Part shown: positions 45,803 through 54,913 of the stretch, piece after piece
How positions within the stretch are numbered: position 1 is the first letter of the stretch
Layout: each line of letters opens with the position of its first letter
DNA from: Ignavibacteriota bacterium
GTDB taxonomy: Bacteria; Bacteroidota; Ignavibacteria; Ignavibacteriales; Melioribacteraceae
Assembly: GCA_013112585.1 (NCBI GenBank)
Contig: JABFGH010000009.1
Span: 1 to 64,000 of the forward strand
Direction of reading: 5' to 3'
Length of the DNA stretch: 64,000 bases
The notes under the pieces: generated by a model
What the model saw: the letters and a program-made list of their open reading frames with translations, nothing else
Database searches by the model: none
What the model was told of the DNA's origin: nothing
Translations under genes and position numbers: made by a program

Positions 45803-48800
45803 TTATTTCATTAAGTTAAATGAAACTATAAATTTTGATCCAATATTTTTTTTACTCTCCACACTTATTGCGGCATTATTAAAGTCGCAATATTTTTTAA
45901 CAAGTGAAAGTCCAAGACCGGAACCTTCAAATTTACGGGTATAGCCTTGTTCTTCTTGAGTAAATGGTTGGAAAATATTTCGCAGATATTCTTCAGTCAT
46001 TCCGATTCCGGTATCAATTACTTCAATTATAGCTTTCTTATTTTCTTTTTTTGCGATTAGTGTTATGCTTCCATCGGGAGTGTATTTTATTGAGTTATCA
46101 ATTAGATTGCTGAATATTTGATGAACGGAATATTCATCGGCTTTTATTATTAAACTATCTTCTTGTGAAAATAAATTTATAACCAAGCCGTTCTGTTCTG
46201 CAATACTTTTATAATCATTATAAATTTCAGCAATTAAATCGGCTAAGTTAAACTCAGAAGTGCTTAGCTCAAAAGATCCGGTTTGTATTTCGGACATATT
46301 AAGCACCAGGTCTATTGTTCTTATTATTCTATTGCCTGCACTTAATTGAAATTGAAAATATTGTTTTAGATCTTCAGTCAGGTGCTCTTGTAATTCTTCT
46401 CTGATCAAACTTGAAAAACTTAACAAAGTATTTATCGGAGTTCTAATTTCATGAGACATCTGTGCGAGGAATTCAGTTTTAACTCTATTGGCGCGCTCTG
46501 CTTGTTCTTTTGCAAGAACCAGTTCTTTTTCAGATTTTTTCTGTTCGGTAATGTCTCTAATTATTCCTTGATAACTTAAAATTTTCCCATCGGCATCTTT
46601 TTTTACCGATGCGGTTATCAAACAGTCGAGTTCAAAATTCATTGTATCTTTAAGTTTAACAGAATAATCTTTAACGAATCCTTTTCTATTTATTTTTTCG
46701 ATAAACTTAAGGCGGTCTTCCGTCTTGCTGTATAACTCTGCTACATTTGTCTCATCAACCTCATCTCTATTTATTTTGAAGAGTTGTAAACCGGCATCAT
46801 TTATATTTATTAGTTTACCATCTACAGATGCTACATATATACAATCGTGAGAATCAGAAAAAACAGATCGGAATTTTTGTTCGCTCTCTTTAAGTGCTTG
46901 TTCGGCAATATGTTTTTCGGTAATGTCATAAACTACAACAACTTCAGCTTGCCTATTATTAAATAGAACTGAGTTTGAAGTTACTTCCACATGTATTATT
47001 TCACCGTTTTTCTTTTTGTGCCTATAGCCGGTTGATCGTGTAATTCCATCATCTAATCTGGAAACAACTTTCATCATTGCAGGAATATCTTCCTTCGGAC
47101 GAATATCTTTAATCGTCATTTCTAAAAATTCTTTATGAGAATATCCGTAATGATTAACGGCAGCTTCATTTGCATCTAAAAACTTAAATGTTTCTCTATC
47201 CCAAACAAACATAGGGTTTGGGTTGCCTGCAAATAATAATCTGTACTGCTCAGCACTTTCGCGCAAAGCAATTTGTGCCTTTCTTTTTTCAGTTATATCT
47301 TCTGCAACAGCCATATGAAATTCTTTCTTTTCATTTGGTTCCCACAACGGAGATACTGTTACATCTACCCATACTATCGATCCATTTTTATGGAAGTATC
47401 TTTTTTCTACAGAAAATTCATTTATTGATCCCTCTCTTAATTTCCTCATGTTGTCTTTATCCTTTTCATAATCATCGGGATGCGTAATCTTTTGAAAAGT
47501 TAAGTCTAACATTTCGTTCATTTTATAACCAAGTATTGAAGCATACTTTTTATTTACTCTATAAAACTTTCCGCTGCCGGTATAAATTTGTGCAACTCCC
47601 ATTGCAGAGTGTTCAAATAAACTTCTAAATCTTTTTTCACTTTCCTTGATTGCCTCATTAGCTTTCTTTTGTTCTGTTATATCCTGCTGTGTGCCCCATA
47701 TTTCAACAAGCATTTTGTTATTCACAATGCCAACATAGTTATTACGGAAATATTTTTGATTACCCTGTTTATCATATTCCATAGTTTCAATATTAATCAT
47801 CTTTAAGTTATTCTGTAAAAATTCCTCAAAGGCTCTAATCGATAATTCTTCATTCCAGTCTTTCTGAATTTCATATAGGAAAAGTCCTTTCATATCTTCT
47901 GCTGATTTAAACCCGTACATACTTGCCAAAACTTCATTGCATTCCAAAACATAAAAGCTGCCGAAACTTATTTTCGATGCACTAATATCTTTATCGTTCA
48001 GCTTAATTGGTTTAACGCTTCCTAATCTATAAAATCCATCTGAAGTTTGATCAACAAAGTATTTGTATCTCAGTTCACTTTCCTGCAATGCCTTTTCAGC
48101 AGTTTTTCTATCCGTTATATTAGTATGTGTGCCCAGCATTCTAACCGGTTTGCCTTTATCGTTCCATTCAACAATTTTTCCTTGAGATAAAACCCAAACC
48201 CATTTATTCGATTTAGTTTTTTGTCTGAACTCAACACTGTACTCATCAATTTTTCCGCTGATATAATCAGAATATTTTTTTAATGTCTCTGTGTGATCAT
48301 CCGGGTGAAGTCTTTTAAGCCAATTATCATTTGACTCCTTAAATGATCTGGGACTATATCCCAGCATAGCGGCATATTCAGCACTTACAATAGCATCTCC
48401 GGTTTCAACATTTAAATCATATAAGCCTTGCTTTGCAGATTTCAACGCCAGTCTTAATCTCTCTTCACTCTCTTTTAATGCTTCCCCGGCATATTTTTTT
48501 TCTGTAATATTTTCATAGGTTCCTAAAAGTCCTATTATATTACCGGCTCTATCCTTAAAAGGTATTTTTTTTATCTGAAGCCAAATTTCGCCGTTATCTG
48601 TGGAAAAATTTTGTTCATAATTTAATTCCGGAATTATATTTTCAACAATTTTTTCATCCTCTTTTCTAAAGCGGGGTGCATATTTTTTCCATGCTACTTC
48701 AAAATCAGTTTTACCAATAATATCGTTTGACGATTTTAAGCCTGCATCTTTCAGCAGTAATTTATTGCAGCCGAGATATCTGAAATTTTTATCTTTCCAA

Positions 48801-51052
48801 AAAATTCTTATAGGTATATTATCAATTACCAATGAGAGCATATTGTTAGATTCCCAAAGAGCAATTTCAGCTTTTTTCTTTTCGGAGATATCAATAACAA
48901 TCCCTTCATAAAAAATAATTTTCCTTTTCCTATCTCTAATTATATTAACTCTTCCATCAACCCAAAATATTTTATCTTTTTTATTTACCAGCCTAAATTC
49001 TAATCTGAAATTTTTATGACCTGCTTTTGAATTTTTATTTATTTCTCTAATAACCCTTTTTGAATCATCGGGGTGAATCATATCGGCGAACATTACTGTT
49101 CCATCTATTAGCTCTTGCTGAGTATAGCCGAATTGTTCAACATTATGTGAGACAAAATCAACAGGTAGTTCCCGTTCAGCCTTCCATCTAAATAATACAG
49201 CCGGTGAATTTTCGATAACTTTGTTGGCAAGCATTAATAATTGTTCTGCATTTTTGCGGGCTTCCGATTGAGCCATCAAACGGAGAGCCAGTGAAATATC
49301 TCCGGCTAATTCATCCAGCAAAGCAATTACATCTTTGTTTAATTCATCTCCATCCAGAAAATGAACATTAATAACGCCGATAATTTTTTTCTCAAGTCTT
49401 AATGGAAACGCCGCAGAAGTTCTATAGCCTAAATCCTTTGCTTCTTTCCTCCACTTTGAAAACCTTTTATCAGTTTCAATATTTCCGGAAGTGATATTTT
49501 TACCGGTTTTAATTGCTGTACCTGCAATACCTCTTCCTTCGGGTGAATCATCAAATTTAATACTTAAATTTTCTAAATAATTTTTTGGGAATCCGCTTTG
49601 TGCAACGGGAATTATTTTGGAAGATGAATAATCAGCCATTCCAATCCATGCCATGTGGAATTTTCCCATTTCCACTAATATTCTGCACGTTTCTTGTAAT
49701 AGCTTATCTTTTTTAGTCTCTCGAACAATAAGCTGATTTATCTCTGAAATTGTTTTAAGTGTTCTATTGAGTTGATAAATTTTTTGTTCTGCCAGTTTTT
49801 GCTCTGTTATATCCTGCATTGCCCCGTAAATATATTCTACCTTGCCGGTGGTTCTATTTAATTTCGATTTTGAATAATCACGCACCCAGAGTAATTTACC
49901 GGCTCTATTGATAATTCTGTATTCTACTATTTGCGGTATTCCTTTAAAAAGTTGGTTTAATTGAGCATCAACAATATGTTTATCATCTTTGAAAATTAAT
50001 TTTTTCCATCCGCCTATTTCTGTTAATTCATCTCTATTATAGCCGGTTATCTTTTTCAATGCCCCGCTTACCCATTCTGTTTTAGCGGTTCCTTTATTAT
50101 CAAATTTAAATGAGTATGCAAAATCACTTGTCAGTTCACTTACAGTCTTAAATCTGTCTTCACTTCGTTTTAGTGATTGCTCAATTTTTTTCTTTTCGCT
50201 AATATCAAAAGAAGTAGTAAGTAAATATTTTTTTTCCCCGCTAATTGATATAAGTTCTGCTGATACCAAAACCCATTTTTCTTTGCCGGTTTTAGTTTTA
50301 ATTATCATTTCAAAATTTTCTACAACGCCTTTTTGTTTTGCAGTTTTCACAAATCTTTTTCTGTCACTTAAATTTTTCCATAATCCTAAATCTGTAGTCC
50401 GTTTTCCGATTAAATATTTTCTGCTGTAGCCAACCAATTTGCCGAATGCTTCATTTGCCTCAATAATTTCACCATCTGCTGCCTTACTTAATGTAAGTGC
50501 ATTGGCAGAGTTATTTAAAATACTTATGAATTTTTCTTCACTTTCCCATTTATCAGTATCGATTTTTTTTATCTGAGTAATATCCTGTGTGGTTCCCAAA
50601 ATTTCATGAGGTATTCCATCTTTAAAATATACCTTCCCACTTAGGTATAGTAATTTGATTTTTCTTTTTGGAGTAATTATTCTATAAGCATTTTGAATTT
50701 TAGACCCTTTACTTAAAGCATTCTCAAGGGTTGTTTTAACATCAACTCTATCTGTTGGATGAATAAAATCTAAGAAGTTATCAAAAGTTAATTCAACACC
50801 ATCCTTTTGCATTTCAAAAATATTATAAATTTCATCTGATAATTCAAACGAGAATTCAGGAAGCTTAATTTTCCAATTAGCCACTTTTGATATCGATTCT
50901 AACTCATTTGTTTTTTCACTCAATTCGTAATATGATTTTTTAATTTCATTGAGTTTCTTAATTCGCTTTTTATAATTGCCATTCTGCTTTTGCAGTTTGG
51001 CAGCAAGCTGAATTAGTTCAGATTTTTTTAGGTGCGAGAATGAGTCTGACAT
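45803..51052 (-). CDS. Giant multi-PAS/GAF sensor histidine kinase
   Basis: 1749 residues, unusually long and without any membrane segment. By counting PAC-type linkers (xDITExKxAE), I find ten PAS domains and one GAF domain: PAS 1-3 (about 50-425), GAF (about 440-600: MGKFHMAWIGMADYSSSKII... GYRTSAAFPL), then PAS 4-10 (about 610-1510). The HisKA domain carries H1534 in FLAQMSHEIRTPINTLLSFS, then HATPase_c with IFSNLIDNSIKYTPDG, DTGIGMTEEYL and GSGLGLSLVKKYC. It has no receiver domain. The last PAS and the kinase core resemble the neighbouring 536-residue kinase closely, so one arose from the other. It would integrate several cytoplasmic signals; none can be named. Cofactor-binding residues were not checked. 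Confidence 0.93.
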   Translation of the reverse strand: MSDSFSHLKKSELIQLAAKLQKQNGNYKKRIKKLNEIKKSYYELSEKTNELESISKVANWKIKLPEFSFELSDEIYNIFEMQKDGVELTFDNFLDFIHPTDRVDVKTTLENALSKGSKIQNAYRIITPKRKIKLLYLSGKVYFKDGIPHEILGTTQDITQIKKIDTDKWESEEKFISILNNSANALTLSKAADGEIIEANEAFGKLVGYSRKYLIGKRTTDLGLWKNLSDRKRFVKTAKQKGVVENFEMIIKTKTGKEKWVLVSAELISISGEKKYLLTTSFDISEKKKIEQSLKRSEDRFKTVSELTSDFAYSFKFDNKGTAKTEWVSGALKKITGYNRDELTEIGGWKKLIFKDDKHIVDAQLNQLFKGIPQIVEYRIINRAGKLLWVRDYSKSKLNRTTGKVEYIYGAMQDITEQKLAEQKIYQLNRTLKTISEINQLIVRETKKDKLLQETCRILVEMGKFHMAWIGMADYSSSKIIPVAQSGFPKNYLENLSIKFDDSPEGRGIAGTAIKTGKNITSGNIETDKRFSKWRKEAKDLGYRTSAAFPLRLEKKIIGVINVHFLDGDELNKDVIALLDELAGDISLALRLMAQSEARKNAEQLLMLANKVIENSPAVLFRWKAERELPVDFVSHNVEQFGYTQQELIDGTVMFADMIHPDDSKRVIREINKNSKAGHKNFRLEFRLVNKKDKIFWVDGRVNIIRDRKRKIIFYEGIVIDISEKKKAEIALWESNNMLSLVIDNIPIRIFWKDKNFRYLGCNKLLLKDAGLKSSNDIIGKTDFEVAWKKYAPRFRKEDEKIVENIIPELNYEQNFSTDNGEIWLQIKKIPFKDRAGNIIGLLGTYENITEKKYAGEALKESEERLRLALKSAKQGLYDLNVETGDAIVSAEYAAMLGYSPRSFKESNDNWLKRLHPDDHTETLKKYSDYISGKIDEYSVEFRQKTKSNKWVWVLSQGKIVEWNDKGKPVRMLGTHTNITDRKTAEKALQESELRYKYFVDQTSDGFYRLGSVKPIKLNDKDISASKISFGSFYVLECNEVLASMYGFKSAEDMKGLFLYEIQKDWNEELSIRAFEEFLQNNLKMINIETMEYDKQGNQKYFRNNYVGIVNNKMLVEIWGTQQDITEQKKANEAIKESEKRFRSLFEHSAMGVAQIYTGSGKFYRVNKKYASILGYKMNEMLDLTFQKITHPDDYEKDKDNMRKLREGSINEFSVEKRYFHKNGSIVWVDVTVSPLWEPNEKKEFHMAVAEDITEKRKAQIALRESAEQYRLLFAGNPNPMFVWDRETFKFLDANEAAVNHYGYSHKEFLEMTIKDIRPKEDIPAMMKVVSRLDDGITRSTGYRHKKKNGEIIHVEVTSNSVLFNNRQAEVVVVYDITEKHIAEQALKESEQKFRSVFSDSHDCIYVASVDGKLININDAGLQLFKINRDEVDETNVAELYSKTEDRLKFIEKINRKGFVKDYSVKLKDTMNFELDCLITASVKKDADGKILSYQGIIRDITEQKKSEKELVLAKEQAERANRVKTEFLAQMSHEIRTPINTLLSFSSLIREELQEHLTEDLKQYFQFQLSAGNRIIRTIDLVLNMSEIQTGSFELSTSEFNLADLIAEIYNDYKSIAEQNGLVINLFSQEDSLIIKADEYSVHQIFSNLIDNSIKYTPDGSITLIAKKENKKAIIEVIDTGIGMTEEYLRNIFQPFTQEEQGYTRKFEGSGLGLSLVKKYCDFNNAAISVESKKNIGSKFIVSFNLMK

Positions 51053-51570
51053 ACCAATTCCTGTTTCAGTTTAATTGTTTTCCATAACCCTAAATTTATT
51101 AGCTTCATACTATAATAAATTCTATTTATTATAAGACTGGACGTTAATATCTGTAATATAAAAATATTTTATTTAATTGAAAGAGGTGAACGCCACGAAT
51201 TTAATTTTATAAAAATATATTGAAGTAAAAAAATGTTGTAAATACTTATTAAGGGTATTAATTTGACAATTAGAAACCCGGTCGCAACTTTTATTTTGAA
51301 TGGGAATTAGTCATTGCAAGTTTCTCCGCTTTGTTTGCCGGCTTGCAGCCGTGGTGGAGAGTTCTTCCACTTATTCAGCAGTATTATTTTACGGGAAAGT
51401 AATCTTTTATTTAAGCAAGATTTCTTCATCATGAAAAGCTACAGCGGAATTTCAATGACAAAATCGGTTAAGAAGATGGTTCACACATCTAATAACAATT
51501 GCGGAATATTACTTTGTGCAAATTTAGGGATATAATAATTTGTTAAGAATAAATTCATTTGGGAGTCAGT
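51053..51570. other. Intergenic region between divergent genes
   Basis: 518 bp upstream of both the giant kinase and the membrane-protein operon. A 73-codon open frame at 51314-51535 has no ribosome-binding site or recognisable product and I do not accept it. A TTGACA at 51263-51268 is present but no good -10 follows at 17 nt. No hairpin or repeat stands out. Confidence 0.4.
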
Positions 51571-52566
51571 ATGCAATCCGGAATTAAATCTATGAGTCTT
51601 GGTGATATTTTAGAGAGCCTATTTAAACTTGCGGGTAAAACAGTTTTAAGAAATCTTATTGTAATCGTAATACTAATTTTGCCGGCTTCTCTAATTTTTA
51701 TTTATGGTATCGATACTTTTTTCAATTCAATTGCAAACCTTGTTGAACATAAAGATGAATACGGCGGGATGACAGGTGAAACAATTACATCTCTCATTTC
51801 AATGATTGTTCTTTATGGATTTTCGATTTTCATTTTTACTATTGGAACAGTGCTTGCAACATTGGCTGTTACCATTATCAGCGCTAATCAATTTGCGGGT
51901 AACCAAATTAGCTGGCAGGAAGGATTCCGCCAGACATTCAGTATGAAATTTTGGCGAATGCTGGGTGTCTCAATTATAGAAAGCTTTGCGGTGGTTGGAG
52001 TATTTGTGATTCCAATAATTATTTTTATTTCTTTGGTTTCTACTGAAAATAGTTTTGCAATATTTTTTGCAGTAATAATTTTATTAGCAGCAATTGCTGC
52101 TGTTATTTATATAGCAATCAGATGGTCATTTGTTTTTCCAGCCCTCGCTTATGAAGATACCGGAGTGATTGATTCACTGAAAAGAAGCTGGAATTTGGTA
52201 ACCGGTTACTGGTGGAGGACGTTCGGCATTCTTATTCTGCTTCACATTATTGTTTCATTCGCAGTTTCAATTATAACAACACCTCTTTCCTTTGTGGTTA
52301 TGTGGGATATTTTCGCAGAACTTTTCAGTAAAATGGATTTTAATACTTATGAAGAACCTAACCCGAAAGAAGTATTCACTTTATTTTCCTCAATGGGTTT
52401 GCGAATTGGAATTATATCCGCAATCAGTTCAATACTTAGCCTGCTGATAACACCTCTCATTTCCGTTGTAATGTATTTTGATCTACGAGCAAAGAATAAT
52501 GAATTTGCTGATGATCAAACTCCGGAAGAACCAAGCGAACCTGACAACAGCATTGACCTATTCTAA
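51571..52566 (+). CDS. Hypothetical multi-pass membrane protein
   Basis: 331 residues from the ATG at 51571, which has GGGAG 5 nt upstream (a TTG 12 nt earlier would overlap that site). About six hydrophobic segments are visible: NLIVIVILILPASLIFIYGI, ISMIVLYGFSIFIFTIGTVL, a pair around 155-195, one at 225-250 and one at 290-315. Between them, AYEDTGVIDSLKRSWNLVTGYWWRTFGILIL resembles the glycerophosphodiester phosphodiesterase membrane-domain/YciC-like family, in which this helix-loop repeats. The C-terminal tail is acidic (DDQTPEEPSEPDNSIDLF). It lies 12 nt upstream of the CPBP protease gene, with which it is probably co-transcribed. Function unknown. Confidence 0.75.
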   Translation: MQSGIKSMSLGDILESLFKLAGKTVLRNLIVIVILILPASLIFIYGIDTFFNSIANLVEHKDEYGGMTGETITSLISMIVLYGFSIFIFTIGTVLATLAVTIISANQFAGNQISWQEGFRQTFSMKFWRMLGVSIIESFAVVGVFVIPIIIFISLVSTENSFAIFFAVIILLAAIAAVIYIAIRWSFVFPALAYEDTGVIDSLKRSWNLVTGYWWRTFGILILLHIIVSFAVSIITTPLSFVVMWDIFAELFSKMDFNTYEEPNPKEVFTLFSSMGLRIGIISAISSILSLLITPLISVVMYFDLRAKNNEFADDQTPEEPSEPDNSIDLF

Positions 52567-52578
52567 AACCGGAACCTT

Positions 52579-53514
52579 ATGGATATTCAAGAATATATAA
52601 GCGAACTGAATGAAACTGAGAAACCCGCACCTGAATTTGAAGGAAAGTGGGAAAGGAAAAATCGCAATTTAAATGTAGCGGCAATTGTTGGTCTGCTTGG
52701 CATTGGAGCTTTGTATTTTAATATGCAGAGCATACTTGCAGCCATTACCACATTAATAACAATGTCACTTGGTCCGGAGCTGCAAACCGAAGGAAATTAT
52801 TTTGAAAGACTTGCAGCAAATATGGAAGTGTTTAATGGTCCGCTTAGAGTTGTTGTCTTCATTACTCAATTCCTATTTATGCTTCTGCCAACTGTTTTAC
52901 TTGTAAAATGGTGGCATACAAAAAATGTTAAAAAATATATCCGTTTGAATAAGACTTCATTCGGCGAAATTATTCTTGCAGTGCTGGCAACTTTGGCGAT
53001 TATACCTGCCGGCAATTATGTTTCAAATGAATTAGTTCGCTGGATAAACATTCCCGATTTTTATTTAGAAATTGCCGTGATGTTCTTCAAAGCAAACTCT
53101 CCGCTGGAGTTTATCTGGTTAATTTTTGTAGTTGCGATTACTCCGGCTATTTGTGAAGAAGTTTTCTTTAGAGGTTATGTTCAGCGGACTTTTGAACGGA
53201 CGATAAAATTTAAAAGTGTTCTTCTCGTTGGATTTATATTCGGGCTTTTTCACATGCAGCCGCTTGGTTTATTTACACTTTCATTACTCGGTATGCTGTT
53301 CGGATATTTTTATTATAAAAGTGAAAGTCTGCTGCCGGCGATGGCTGCACACTTTACAAATAATTTTCTTGCTGTTCTAATTTTGTATAACCCGGAACCA
53401 ATGCAACAATTTAATCTTGCGGCAATTGAACAAATTCCACTGGAATGGATTTTACTAACTTTGCCGATTGGGATTGGGTTGGTCTATCTATATAAAATTG
53501 TTGCGGAGAGATGA
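52579..53514 (+). CDS. CPBP family intramembrane glutamic endopeptidase
   Basis: 311 residues, multi-pass. The CAAX-protease/bacteriocin-processing (CPBP, Abi) signature is intact: EExxxR as E193, E194 and R198 in AICEEVFFRGYVQRTFER, the FGLFHM motif, and HFTNN near residue 255. These residues form the active site within the membrane. Bacterial members process membrane peptides or confer bacteriocin immunity; the substrate here is unknown. The first 30 residues are charged and cytoplasmic. It follows the six-helix protein by 12 nt. A short GTTAGCAAGTTAG repeat and a palindrome cluster begin right after its stop. Confidence 0.9.
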   Translation: MDIQEYISELNETEKPAPEFEGKWERKNRNLNVAAIVGLLGIGALYFNMQSILAAITTLITMSLGPELQTEGNYFERLAANMEVFNGPLRVVVFITQFLFMLLPTVLLVKWWHTKNVKKYIRLNKTSFGEIILAVLATLAIIPAGNYVSNELVRWINIPDFYLEIAVMFFKANSPLEFIWLIFVVAITPAICEEVFFRGYVQRTFERTIKFKSVLLVGFIFGLFHMQPLGLFTLSLLGMLFGYFYYKSESLLPAMAAHFTNNFLAVLILYNPEPMQQFNLAAIEQIPLEWILLTLPIGIGLVYLYKIVAER

Positions 53515-53535
53515 GTTAGCAAGTTAGTGATATAA

Positions 53536-53660
53536 TTTAAAACCGTACACCACGGCGTATAAATTAAAACGGTTGTACTATTATTAAGTCATTATTAACC
53601 CACGACTTAAGTCGTGGGTTAATAGAAATAGAGAGACTACCCATAACGGTTTTAACCGTT
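53536..53660. repeat. Palindrome cluster after the CPBP gene
   Basis: A perfect 28-bp palindrome TTAACCCACGACTT/AAGTCGTGGGTTAA (53595-53622) is followed by AACGGTT-TT-AACCGTT (53645-53660), and preceded by AAACCGT and related AAAACGG sequences. The spacing of hairpins and a loosely similar linker (ATTATTAAGTCATTATTAA against ATTATAACAGCAATTATT) suggest a distant relative of the multi-hairpin repeat, again downstream of a stop codon. Confidence 0.7.
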
Positions 53661-53688
53661 TTCATAACTTAAAAGAAATAAAAATTCT

Positions 53689-54453
53689 ATGTTCACAAAA
53701 GCAATTACAAGAATACCGGCGCGAAGTTTTGCTAACGGATTAACAACTAGCAAGCTTGGTAATCCGGACTATGACCTCATGCTCCAGCAGCATTACAAGT
53801 ATGTTGAGGCACTTGTCAATCTTGGACTCGAAGTTACACAGCTAGAACCCTTTAATGATTTTCCCGATGCACATTTTGTTGAAGATGTTGCGGTGGTTAC
53901 AAACGAAATTGGAGTTATAACTAATCCGGGTGCACCGGAAAGGAATGGCGAAAAGTTTTTTATTAAAGCACCTCTTTCAAAATTCCGTGATCTAGAATTT
54001 ATAGAATCGCCCGGTACATTGGATGGCGGTGATGTTCTGCAGATCGGCAAACATTTTTTTATCGGAATTTCCGAGCGGACAAATGAAGAAGGTGCAAATC
54101 AGCTCGCTTCTATTCTAAAAAAATTTGGTTATACTTTTACTAATGTTAAAGTGGGTCCCGGACTTCACTTCAAATCGAGTGTAAACTATGTAGGTAAAAA
54201 TTCTATTTTAATTACAGATCATTTTTTCAGCAATCCAATTTTTGATGCATACAACAAAATATTAGTTGATAAAGATGAAGAGTATGCTGCAAATTCTTTA
54301 TTCATAAACGATACCATCTTAACTCCCAAGGGTTACCCTAAAACAAAAGCCAAACTTAGTAAACTCGATTTCCCAATAATTGAATTAGATATGAGTGAAG
54401 TCCAAAAAATGGATGGCGGGCTTACTTGTTTATCTATTAGGTTTGCAGGTTAG
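53689..54453 (+). CDS. Dimethylarginine dimethylaminohydrolase / amidinotransferase-fold enzyme
   Basis: 254 residues, the usual length of DDAH. The pentein catalytic residues are present: the FVEDVAVV motif (E65/D66), GTLDGGDVL (110-116) with the guanidino-binding Asp, H160 in GPGLHFKSS, and nucleophile C247 in MDGGLTCLSIRF. Such enzymes hydrolyse methylated arginines to citrulline and amines; others of similar length act on related guanidines, so the substrate is not certain. No signal peptide is present. Its stop codon lies inside a tandem AGGTTAGA repeat, so the last codons may derive from the repeat. Confidence 0.9.
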   Translation: MFTKAITRIPARSFANGLTTSKLGNPDYDLMLQQHYKYVEALVNLGLEVTQLEPFNDFPDAHFVEDVAVVTNEIGVITNPGAPERNGEKFFIKAPLSKFRDLEFIESPGTLDGGDVLQIGKHFFIGISERTNEEGANQLASILKKFGYTFTNVKVGPGLHFKSSVNYVGKNSILITDHFFSNPIFDAYNKILVDKDEEYAANSLFINDTILTPKGYPKTKAKLSKLDFPIIELDMSEVQKMDGGLTCLSIRFAG

Positions 54454-54479
54454 AAGGTTAGAAGGTTAGAAGGTTAGAA
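54445..54479. repeat. Tandem AGGTTAGA array overlapping a stop codon
   Basis: About four units of AGGTTAGA. The first contributes the GGT codon and TAG stop of the DDAH gene. The following region up to 54690 (about 210 bp) shows no gene or clear structure. Confidence 0.75.
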
Positions 54480-54690
54480 TAAATTGAAAGATTATAAGGA
54501 TTGAAAGATAATTCGTACTACCTCACATCTGAAATCAAAAATCGTTACTCTTAAATCATTTTTTTCATTAACAGGATTAAAGGTTTGCAAGTTTTTATAA
54601 CAATTAGCTTCCTACCAATCTAGCATTCAGTTTTTCAAGTTTCGTAATTTAGGTTTCCAAATCTCAATCTCACACTATTTGCCGCCGGTA

Positions 54691-54818
54691 TTTCGATACA
54701 TCCAATAAAATACATTGGGATTACTCAATCACCGGCTTAGTGCTTAATTAATCTTGAATAACCTCTACACCTAAGGTAGTTGAGTAATATCGCCGCAGTT
54801 TGGCGATATGTATCGAAA
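54691..54818. other. Candidate four-way-junction structure
   Basis: Four helices abut with at most one unpaired base: TTTCGATACAT (54691-54701) with ATGTATCGAAA (54808-54818); CCAAT (54702) with ATTGG (ending 54718); ATTACTCAA (54720-54728) with TTGAGTAAT (54780-54788), enclosing a ~50-nt loop; ATCGCC (54789) with GGCGAT (ending 54807). It lies ~95 nt beyond the metH stop and ~240 nt after the DDAH gene. It could be a structured RNA, a decayed mobile-element end or a folded-DNA site. I recognise no family. Confidence 0.55.
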
Positions 54819-54913
54819 CAACCGCCATGCACTATTTCAATCCGCAAGTTGGTTTCCGGGATTCTGGATGCTTTTACTTTTACCCCGCCAGTAAGCAGGA
54901 TTCCCATCTCACA

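Noticed and set aside
44105-51052. A single kinase gene split by a frameshift
   Set aside because: Both genes carry a complete HisKA and HATPase core, so they are two paralogues, not fragments of one.
51314-51535. 73-codon open frame on the plus strand
   Set aside because: No Shine-Dalgarno sequence, odd composition rich in Cys, Ser and Phe, and no recognisable domain.
54691-54818. Cobalamin or SAM riboswitch controlling metH
   Set aside because: It lies downstream of the metH stop codon, not in the leader, and lacks the B12-box or SAM motifs I would expect.
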